Assembly (NCBI RefSeq): GCF_000003815.2
Contig: NC_049991.1
Coordinates: 7,783,703-7,847,702, forward strand
DNA from: Branchiostoma floridae
Lineage: Eukaryota > Chordata > Leptocardii > Amphioxiformes > Branchiostomatidae
Direction of reading: 5' to 3'
Length of the DNA: 64,000 nt
Shown: positions 54,575-64,000 of the stretch, one piece after another
Layout of the letters: each line of letters begins with the position of its first letter
Numbering within the stretch: position 1 is the first letter of the stretch
The notes under the pieces: model-generated
The model's database searches: none
The model's input: the letters and a program-made list of their open reading frames with translations, nothing else
Told to the model about the DNA's origin: nothing
Translations under genes and position numbers: made by a program

Positions 54575-57500
54575 TTAAAATCCAATAGCAAGTCCATCTG
54601 CTCTGGGATCTGACCCAGACCATAATACCCGCTTGTCATTGGCTACTCGCACATCTCCCTCAGCCAACCAGAAGGCCCCTTTTGTTACGATTTGGCCCCG
54701 TCCAAATAGGGATCTTCCATGGCCTGTGATTGGCCCAACCACTTCATGACCTTTGGCCTTCAGTTTTTCCATCACAGTAGGATGTATTCCTTGTTCCAGA
54801 GCTACTGACCCAACAGCACCTGTAGTGTAGAAAACAAAAGGAGGAAAAACAACAATCAAAATCAAAGAATATATTTTGAATTCACTTGTTGTTAAGAATG
54901 TACAATCTGATTCAGTGAAACAGCTTCAAAATTCTGAAAAACTTGAAGCAGAAAACCAGGAAAGTGTCAGAAACTAATGGGCAGTTACAAGATGTCTGGC
55001 ATATTTTGATGGTTTTAGAAATACGTCACTGTAAAAACATAAACATCTTTAGTCTGGGCATAGTTCAAAGTATACATGTATTACCTTATGTAGCTATTAC
55101 TATTTAAAAGAATCAACTAAAGCCTGGCCTGTTTTTCATTTGATCTGGTTCTATAATTTTCTCTCTTCTACTGGCAGCACTGAGGTATCCTAGATTGTAG
55201 CCAAAGTATTACCTTATGCCAGGGGCACATTTTCAGATTGTTTACTACTACTAGAATGAAACATCTGTACAAACACAAATTTTGTTCTGCTTTTTGTACG
55301 TTTTGTGTTTTCCTTTTATATAAAATTTTGTTCCCACAAACTGCCCAGTCAGACACCTGTTTGAAAATGTAACCTTAATTGGCATTACTAAGGGACGGAG
55401 TTTGTAACAAAAGTGTATGCTTTGCAACAAGATGGTATAAGCTTTGTAACAAGAACTTGTGTTCTACTCCTGCAATGACCTGCATTACTGCAAATGCAGA
55501 AACTTTCGCGGCAGTTTGATGTACGCGGTTTTTGCGGTGGCTGCTTCACCGCAAACTTAAAACCACCGCGAACATTTTTCCATGGCAGTAAGAGACTGCA
55601 GTGCATGGTGATACCGCAAACTAAAAACCACCACGAAAAGTCCTCTTCCCCGCTACCACGAGATTAAATCCCAGTGAACTTAAATGCATTTACTGTACCT
55701 TCATGCCCTGGCCCCACACACAGTCTAGGCTGATCCAATGCCTGCTGAGGGTCCATACCAAACTCTATCATGTTCAGGAGAACCTGGGAATCCAACATGT
55801 AACAAAAAAATTACATATACGATGATTATCAGCTTTGTAGAGGTCTGAATCAGCAATAGAATATTAAACAAACTCAAACATGTATGAATTCACTTTTAAT
55901 TTTTTTACCTTAAATCAGACTCAATTTTAGAAGAAATAAGCATCAAGTACAGTTTCAGTGGTTACTAATAGCACTAATTACAATATAGCCAACAAGCACA
56001 GCTTAACTATTCATATCTCTTAACAGATGGCGAAATACAGAAAGTCTGTTTTCAATTCCATCATTTATCTGTCAGAGGGAAAATTTTATTTCCCTTGCCA
56101 GCAGTCAATTCCCCAAGGAGGCTAGGGTGGCCAGGGTTTTGATCAAAAGTCAAAGTCCATCACACAAAAGTCCATCACACTCCTGATGGTGCATAGGGCT
56201 GTGCACATCTCCATTTCAGTAGCCCTGGGCCACACAACTTTGTGCAATCACTACAGCAGGGGGCTAGAATACTGGTAGTGGGGTGTGTTCAACTTCCATA
56301 CTCTTTCCCTAATGCTGAGTGCTAAGCACAGAAGGCAGCATGTACCATTTTAAAAGTCTTTGGTAGGACTTGGCCGACCTACCGAATACAAGGCGAGCAC
56401 TCTACCCACTTGACCATTGCACCGGTCAGGGTTTTGATAGGAATACAGTTTTTCACATAGGCCTTTACCAGTAATACTGGTAATTACCAATAATAAGTAC
56501 AGGTGCAATAAGTGTACATTGTATAAAGAAATCCTGAATGTATTAATTTACCTGTACATGGGCTTGTGGCTGCATGAACCCACCCATGATTCCATAGGAC
56601 ATGAGGAGGTCGTCTGTCCTGCTGTCAGTCACCATGGCCGGGATGATGGTGTGGTATGGTCTTTTACCAGGGGAAACAACATTGGGGTGGTCAGGCTGAA
56701 GGGAGAAGTTAGCACCTCGATTCTGCAACATCAAAATTACAGGGGGTGTCACAAGGGAGAAGTTAGCACCTCGATTCTGCAACATCAAAATTACTGTGGA
56801 TGTTTAAAAGGAGAAGTTAGCACCTCGATTCTGCAACACCAAAATTACAGGGGATGTCGAACGGGAGAAGTTAGCACCTCAATTCTGCAACATCAAAATT
56901 ACAGGGGATGTCACAAGGGAGAAGTTAGTACCTCAATTCTGCAACATCAAAATTACTGTACAGTAACAACAGATAACTTAGGGAGAAGTAGCATCTTGAT
57001 TCTGCAAAAACAAAATTACAGGGAATACTACAGGGAAGAAATTTAAGCACCTCAATTCTGCAACATCAAAATTACTGTACAGTTAAACAACAGAGAACTT
57101 ATAAGAGAGAAGTTAGCACCTCAATTCTGCAACATCAAAATTACTGTACAGTAACAACAGAGAACTTATAAGATAGAAGTTAGCGCTTCAATTCTGCAAC
57201 AACAAAAATACAGCAGATACTAGAAGAAAACCCTCATACAATTACACAAAACCATTTTTTCTCACAAGAATTTGAAGATGATCAGAAAAAAAATAATGTG
57301 AAAACAGAAAGACCTGTGTGAACAACAAGAAACTATTTCCCTCCACAAAACCATATTACAAACACATGACATTTTAACCACTTAGAATTTGGAATGGTAA
57401 AAAAACATCCAAAGCGCCTCCTACCTACAGAACTGTGAATTGCAGTCTTCTTTTTGAGATGAGAGCATATCCAACTAGAATGAAACAAATTCTAAGGAAA

Positions 57501-60500
57501 ACATTATAGAATATGCTTCTATCATACCTGTAATGTGAAGCCACAAGCCTTAGGAACCAGGCCTGTCCCAAAGCCCATGTAGTTACTGTTGATGAAGGAA
57601 CAGGCGTTCCCTTCCCCATCCACAACACTGAAGTACACAGTATCATTTCCACTGGCCATGTCTCCCCTGCGTGGCTCCTCCATGGCACTGTTGTGGCAGT
57701 AAGAGGTAAAGGTATTAGCTATTGTACTATAAAGCCAAGTTTGAACTACCTTTTTCTCTGTTGCCTTCAAGAAAGTAGTCAGATTAATCTTATCTTCCAT
57801 TTTCAAAAGCTCTCTGCAAATACACAATATGTTGCTCTAGCTCAATATAGCTTAGTTCTCTTCTTACACATTACTTTACATTATGTAGTTGAGTTTATGA
57901 TTTTGAATGCTCAAATTTTCAAACGTCTGACCTCATCTTGTTATGTTTTTGCACAGTGCACCTGCAACTTGTTGACTTGCAAAATCACGCATAAAATCAA
58001 GAAAATACAAGAAAAAAAGAGAATCCATATCAAGCTACTCTGATATTTTTTAGGACTGTAACTGAAAAGACAACTTTTTTCCTAGGCTCCACAAGATATC
58101 TTCTGATTAAAAGAGGTCAAACATCACGTCATTTGCTTTACTGCCCTGAAACAATTCATAGCTGTACTACCTGTCCATGTTGATGAGCTGTCTCCTCTGA
58201 GCAGCATAGTCTTTGGACAGCAGCTTGTCCACAGGGACCTTGACCTTTGACATGTCAGCGCAGTGCCAAAGGCTGTCAGCAAAGCTGAGTCGTATGGCTT
58301 CTATCAGGACATGGAAGTAGTCTGCTGTGTTGTGTCCAAACTCTGTAGCAAGAATAAAAATGACAATAGAAATCTATCATATATTCGCCACATATTTAGC
58401 ATACAATTAATATATGTGATCTGTGACAAACAAAAGAAAAAAAATTCATGCTTTGACAATATTGTTTTGTCCAGTGCACTAAATATGTTGAATGTTTAAC
58501 TCCTTGAGTATTCCCTGCTAGTATGAAAAATACTGTCATTTAGAATTGTTGCACATTAACATTTCTTGCCATGCTAAGCATAAACTAGTCTCCTAAATTT
58601 TCTTTGTAGCCATTCATTTTTACTTGTTTCACTATAGCATACTTAAGCTACTTATTCATACTGAAATAAGCTGTATTGTTGATACATCGCAAACAAATAA
58701 AATCATATATTAGACAGTCATATCTTGTAACATAATTCTGAGAACCTAATTTGGAAGAAGACAATCAAAATACCTTTCATATCAAATCCTTCCACAATGT
58801 TGAGAGCCATGAGTGCTGTAATACCCTGTCCATTAGGTGGTATCTCCCAGACCCTCACCCCCCTGTAATCCACTGAAATGGGATCAACCAAAGTGCTGGT
58901 GTGGGAGCCAAGGTCATCCAATGACAGCACTCCTCCATGTTCAAGTACAGCATCAGCGATGGCTTGGGCAATCCTGCCTTGGTAAAAACCTGACTTTCCT
59001 TTGCTGGCAAGTTCCTAAAGAGAATACGTCAATCGAAGAATATAAATCTTTACCACATTTTTGGTGTATAAGTATGCTATAAGTTTTGGTGAAGGGCAGT
59101 CCACATCTCTGTTTCTATAGCCCTTTTGTCAAACCGTTTGCCAAAAATATTACTGCAGGGGGCTTGTCCACCAAAAGTGGTTATTGTTCAACTTTCATAC
59201 TCTGTATTATAAGAGCAAAGTGCTTACTGAAAGCAGAGGTTAGGCTCCTGAGATGTTTTTTTTTTTACTTTTTTTTTAGTCATTTTCATCGGGCTTTCTA
59301 TTTTGTATTGTATCTTGTATAATGTATACTTCAAGAAAAATGACAAAATAGAAAGCCCGATAAAAATGACAAAAAACATTAGAAAAAAACAGCCGGAGCC
59401 TAACCTCTGCTTGGAGAGTACAAAGTGCTATGATCATAATTAAAGCTGTCAGAAAGCAGTATGTAAGTACTTTCTAAGTATAAACAAGTTTGAAAAATGA
59501 GAACTCGACTTACTACTAACTCTAATCTACTACTAACAACTATTTATTGCACAATTTCACTTTGGATGAAAAGTGGCCATCAAGATCAGAGCATCTACAC
59601 CTGAGTCATGAATAGGGATACAGACCTAGTCACATTTGAGACATCATTCTTCTTGCTGCAACACCCCTATATATAGTGTCAATATGTAGCAGAGTTTATT
59701 ATACCCTGAAGAAGGCAGCTCACAAGTTGCCATACCATTGGCTACGTAAAATCTCTTATACAACAATACTGTAAATTAAACTTACCCTCAAAGTATGTGC
59801 TAGATGTGGGTTCTTCATGATTTCTCCTTCCCTGGGTGCCTTGCCCTGAATGAGCAGGTCTCCCCCATGTGTATTGGCCTGGTACTGCAGCAAGGCTGCT
59901 CCCTTTGCCCAGTGGTAGGCAGTAACATGTGTTACAGGGAAGCCCTCTTCTGCAAGCTGGATGGCTGGCTGCAGAATCTCCAGCAAGCTCAGCTGAACAA
60001 ACACCATTAATATTTATTAGTTCACAAAGGCAATAGAATTTATGGGCAGTATTCAGGAAAATTCAGGTCCAGGTCCGGTTCAGAGGATCAGGTCCAGGTC
60101 CGGACCTGAACCTGGACCTGATTCAGTATGTGAGAACTTGTGAATGGATTATACTCGAAACAATGGTCCATTTCGCTACAAAGAAATCTGTTTTGTGGAG
60201 TATTCGACTCCCACTGGCGTTTTAAAATCCTACTTGCTCTGTACTCTTGACTGTAAAACTTGGTAGAAATGACAATAGAATCTACTCTACTTTGCTTGTT
60301 ATTTTCCTCGACATACTGGCAAGCCCCGAAACATGTGAATGCCTGCATGCTCATATAATCTGTTCATTTTCCAATACGTCCAACATCTGGTCCAACAAAT
60401 TTTTCAGGTCCGGTTTTTCTGGAACTGTCCAATAAGAAAAACTGGTTTTGTACCGGTACCCACCCCGTTATCATACTATATATCATTACTATCTTGTTTA

Positions 60501-62673
60501 ACCTTCTTGCTGCCAAAGTGCTCTATTGTGTCGACCCATCCAGCTGCCGCCCCCGGCACTGTCACGTTGTGTGCGTGAAACGGGGGAGGGGGGCAGTCTG
60601 TACTGAAGCCCTGACTACATAGAAGGTCTAAGGTCAGCTTTGCTGGAGCCCTGCCACTGCAAAATTACAAAAAAGGAACACATCATTTCTTTAGCATTTC
60701 ATAATCCAAAGTTAAGTAACAGTGACCTACACATGTATTAGTGAAAGTACTGTAATCCTTCAAAGATGGATGACAAAATACATGCAGAGCAATTTGTAGA
60801 GCAAACTGTCTCTTTTGATTTATCTTCTTCTTCTAAACTAAAGACACCCATACAGCTTCCAAGCAAGCAGTTTTTATGTTCTATAATCCATTGATAATCC
60901 AAATACTGTACATCTAAGGCAGTGGGAGACGAAACACATTTTACTTCCAAATGTTCATTCAACAAAACCGTAAGAATCACTCTGTTTAGAGAAGCCACAA
61001 AGACTTATCTGAACTTCCCCACATTGATAGAGGAACAGAAAGCCACTTTTCTCTTGAAATCGCAGAACCCACAAATTTTAGAAAATGTGGGGCTTTTTGT
61101 CTACCTCTGCTTCAAAAAAAGAAGTCAAACCCAACCTGTTTAGAAATAGCAACACTAGTATTACAGTACTAGATTATTGTTCATAACTATCCATTGTCAC
61201 TTGTGTATCTACTATGTTTATACCATGTACATGTACTTGCAATTAGCCCTTGGGCACAAACTTGCAAATAAACTTCTTAATTATAAATTGTAGTCATTGC
61301 CCGTTCCTTTGTCAACTGTGTATAAGTATGGTCATGGATCAAACTGCACAATGGCAGGTCAAGGGTCCAGGATCCTGTCAAATAAGTTTTTGTCTCCAAT
61401 ATGCCTTATACAATTTGTCCCAACAAGCAATGCCCAGACAGGCTTTGTTTTTGTCTCCACCTTTGACCTGAGCATATGAAGTTAGAGTCATGAACATGTT
61501 TATTATTCAATCCTTACTGTGGGTATTGCCCCTGCAGATTTCAATGGGGAATCTTTGGCAGGTTCGTTATTATGAACTTTTTATGTAGGATTAGAACATG
61601 GAATCTGTGTGTTCATGTAAAAATAACCAGTAGTAGTACTAGCTATTAGAAGCGGGACACCAATTGGGAAGAGCAGCTAACGCTGAAAAGTTTGTGTGTG
61701 TGAGTGAGTGAGTGAGTGAGTGAGTGAGTGAGTGAGTTAGTGAGAGTGAGTGAGTGAGTGAGTGAGTGAGTGAGTGATTGTACATGTAATAGTCACACAC
61801 AGAACACATTACCTGCCATTCAAACCTTTGACAGTTTTTGTAGCAGCTTCGTAAAACAGACAAAAGCAGTCTCCACCAAGGCCAGTACTGCAGGGCTCCG
61901 TCACGTTTAGCGCTGCTGCCATGGCAACGGCCGCATCTGCCGCATTTCCACCTCGCTTCAGGATGTCTGAAATTCAAAACATTCTATATTTCAAGATGAG
62001 GTTAGCCATGATGCAGAAATCATATCCTACAGACCATGACTATACAGATGTTCAATCTTGAAACTTCTGAGCTGACTAACTCCAAATATCAGGTAAATAA
62101 TTAGGACTTGCTGTGTTCTTAAAATTGCCTGAATGCATAAACTATATATCAAGAGCGCCACACAATGTCATTGCCCCATGTACAGTGCATATCAGAGTCG
62201 ATTGAGGTTGTTTGAGGTGTTTAGGCAGACCCGTTCCGTCAGGGGCCGGGGTTAATTTTATCAAAACAAGCGAAACACAATAAATTCCACAATAGAGTTC
62301 CAGGGCAAACACTCTACCAATTAAGCTGCAGAAAGTAAATACACCGTCAAATGTCCAACATTCTTGTAAACTGATATTTCATGAACCCCGCAGAACCTGA
62401 TTTTCGCGTACTCCCTTTCTTGGCAAAGTTTGTTTCAAAGTTGAACTTTGATACGCAAAAGGCTGAATATGGAGGTTTTGTTGACAAGTAAAAGGCGAGC
62501 TCTAGATATCAAAAACCACACACTAATGTCGTTGAGTGAACACTATTTTCAAATACCATACCTAGTCCTATTTGTGAAGCGAGTGGTTGGCTACTGGCGA
62601 CACTTCCATGTAGAGAAACGACAGGAGATCTTCTGGATATAAAGTTGAACTCCGTGCCGCTACCAGAGACCAT
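54575..62673 (-). CDS. Gene D: gamma-glutamyltransferase-family protein, YwrD-like
   Basis: Exons: 62673-62562, 61966-61813, 60650-60503, 59992-59786, 59014-58774, 58342-58171, 57687-57528, 56722-56552, 55783-55699, 54819-54575. They total 1695 nt, in frame (564 aa), close to the usual family length. Visible motifs: [107 protein letters not shown] and the C-terminal GSDPRADG. In Ntn-hydrolase GGTs a Thr becomes the new N-terminus after self-cleavage; here Thr361 (codon 57641-57639) is the predicted nucleophile. There is no signal peptide or membrane anchor, so unlike vertebrate GGT1 it should be cytosolic; the closest recalled relatives are bacterial YwrD-like enzymes. Substrate not determinable from sequence. 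Confidence 0.9.
55488..55695. mobile_element. TA-flanked MITE abutting a gene D splice donor
   Basis: Ends CTGCAAATGCAGAAAC / TGCATTTACTG with TA at 55486-55487 and 55696-55697; the inner arms match the element at 24870-25073. On the minus strand it begins 3 nt inside the intron after exon 55783-55699. The donor GTACAG is thus G+TA followed by transposon bases. Confidence 0.75.
56100..56435 (-). mobile_element. tRNA-derived SINE, second family
   Basis: On the minus strand: GCAATGGTCAAGTGGGTAGA, GTGCTCGCCTTGTATTCGG, then the body AGTATGGAAGTTGAACACAC. Part of the body recurs at about 59090-59230. Intronic in gene D. Confidence 0.55.
56700..57215. repeat. Tandem array of splice-acceptor units in gene D
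   Basis: Nine units (spacing about 52-68 bp) of TTAGCACCTCGATTCTGCAA + CATCAAAATTAC, at about 56706, 56760, 56812, 56867, 56923, 56986, 57043, 57111 and 57179. On the minus strand each unit reads TTTTGATGTTGCAG then AATCGAGGTGCTAACTT, that is, acceptor plus the first codons of exon 56722-56552. Only the lowest-coordinate unit continues into the full exon. Confidence 0.9.
59231..59412. mobile_element. Foldback MITE in gene D intron
   Basis: Arms start AAGCAGAGGTTAGGCTCC and end GGAGCCTAACCTCTGCTT. Long imperfect pairing continues through ATCGGGCTTTCTATTTTGT. No clear duplication at the flanks. Confidence 0.75.
60043..60469. mobile_element. hAT-like MITE, eroded copy
   Basis: Same body as the 30060 and 37699 elements (CAGGTCCAGGTCCGGTTCAG; ACCGGTACCCACCCC at the end), but the left terminus is lost and no 8-bp duplication can be read. 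Intronic in gene D. Confidence 0.75.
61697..61778. repeat. GAGT tetranucleotide repeat
   Basis: About 18 GAGT/GTGA units interrupted by GTTAGTGAGA, 35 bp from the donor of gene D exon 61966-61813. Confidence 0.95.
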
Positions 62674-62869
62674 GGGCGCCGCCATCTTGGATCAGCTGTT
62701 TTCTGGGAGCGAAGTGCGCAGGTGCGTAGCAGACGACGTCTTACCCACGTGCTTTTGTTTACTTTGTTGCAAACAAACAAAACAGTCGACGACAGCGGGA
62801 AAAACAGCAACTGTAGATTGCTATATGATGAAAATAACATTATGTGACAAAAATTGAACTCCCAGAAGA

Positions 62870-63400
62870 CCGTTTAAGATTGCGGAATCTTTCATCTTTC
62901 AAAGCGGTTTGCGGATTACTAAGGGACCTTTCCAACGATACCAAGTTTAACCCATCGGAAGATCATTCAAGATTGCGGAATCTCACCCGTATATATCAAC
63001 GTATACGTGCGTAAGGGTTAAAAAGGTGGAAACATACTCGAAAATATCTCTTTAACAAAGCACGATCTTTCAAAGTGGTTTGCGGATTACAATTCCCTAC
63101 CAAGAGACCTTTCCAACGATACCAAGTTGAACCCACCGGAAATAATTTAAGATCTCCACCGTATACATCACCATATATACGCGCATAAATGTTACGAAGC
63201 GGTTAGCTAAGGTGAACCTATACTCGAGAATATCTCTTTGACAAAGCACGGTCTTTCAAAGCGATTTGTGGATTACAATTCCCTACCGAGGGACCTTTCC
63301 ATCGATACCAAGTTCAACCCACCGGAAATCATTTAAGATTATGGAATCTCCAGCATATATAAAAAAATTCAAAGAAAGTGTGTGTATGTGCGTTACTTTC
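62870..63400. repeat. ~183-bp satellite-like tandem array
   Basis: About 2.7 units, with GACCTTTCCAACGATACCAA at about 62926 and 63107 and a variant at about 63292. Between them are CACGATCTTTCAAAG, TTTGCGGATTAC and ACTCGAGAATATCTCTTT. It runs close to the 63443-63542 gap. No coding signal. Confidence 0.8.
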
Positions 63401-64000
63401 AACACTTGATAATCATATCGTGAAGAGGTTCATCAGTCACGTNNNNNNNNNNNNNNNNNNNNNNNNNNNNNNNNNNNNNNNNNNNNNNNNNNNNNNNNNN
63501 NNNNNNNNNNNNNNNNNNNNNNNNNNNNNNNNNNNNNNNNNNCGGACCGAGGGTTGGGAGCTGCCCAAGGCTTACCTACCCCTTCTTCGCAAGGAGGCGG
63601 GGGGAGGGGGCAGATGATCCACGCAAGCTTGACCTAGTCTCGTGTTCTCTCGCGAGAACTGAGATTAGGTCATTCCCCTGAAGATGATGTACTGGTAGAC
63701 ATCGAAAATTTGGGAGGTATGTACTATACCTTTTCAAAAACTGTCACTGATTGATGAAAATTGTTGTAACTGTTGATAATCATAGTAAAACCCGTGGGCA
63801 GAAGGTAGGATGCAACAGTTTTTTAATCCAATAAACCATTTCTCTCTCTCACTTGAATATCATAGTAAAACATGTGGGCAAACGGTAGAAAGTGATTTGA
63901 GCACCAAAAATTACTTTGTAATTTTTCTACATACGAATAAAGACTCACCTGCGGGATAACCGCTAAGCGAGATCTTCGATTCGGTAACCGCAAATAGCGA
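63401..64000. other. Assembly gap and unannotated right edge
   Basis: 100 Ns at 63443-63542, then about 460 bp with a G-rich patch and two CATAGTAAAAC(C/A)(C/T)GTGGGCA repeats (about 63780 and 63861). No gene is supported. Confidence 0.6.

Overview
This is a eukaryotic, intron-rich genomic window with two 100-base assembly gaps (34654-34753 and 63443-63542). Many small introns, phase-1 extracellular modules, abundant foldback transposons and the protein families all suggest an invertebrate deuterostome. A lancelet (Branchiostoma) is my best guess, but that is inference. Five protein-coding genes can be assembled by eye. Every multi-exon model closes in frame across all its junctions.

The left 37 kb holds two large paralogous type I membrane receptors arranged head to head. 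Gene A (minus, 27074 to 5360, 24 coding segments, 2305 aa) encodes a signal peptide, two copies of an unnamed 4-Cys module, eight thrombospondin type-1 (TSP1) repeats, a 115-residue unnamed Cys domain, about 30 copies of an 11-residue Gln/Gly/Tyr/Pro repeat, two laminin-G-like domains, one Ig domain, a transmembrane segment and a giant proline-rich cytoplasmic tail. Gene B (plus, 27574 to 37179, 11 coding exons, 1085 aa) is a short version: signal peptide, one TSP1, two laminin-G-like domains, one Ig, a transmembrane segment and a proline-rich tail. Intron phases are identical from the first laminin-G-like domain to the tail. The start codons lie 499 bp apart, so the two genes probably share a bidirectional promoter. 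A copy of gene A's tail exon (510-840, plus) sits at the left edge.

The middle (40.8-47.6 kb, minus) holds a compact PH plus START-domain lipid-transfer-type protein (384 aa, 12 exons, one an 11-nt microexon). A tandem repeat lies directly downstream. From 47.6 to 53 kb I see only retroelement relics and simple repeats.

The right end holds a small secreted-protein gene (53143-53445, plus) and a 10-exon gamma-glutamyltransferase-family gene of the bacterial YwrD-like type (62673 to 54575, minus, 564 aa). This gene has a tandemly amplified splice acceptor and a donor site that abuts a transposon end. A ~183-bp satellite-like array follows at 62.9-63.4 kb.

Between and inside the genes are several non-autonomous DNA transposon families with readable target-site duplications (8-bp hAT-like, 9-bp Mutator-like, TA pogo/mariner-like), tRNA-derived SINEs, LINE fragments and microsatellites.
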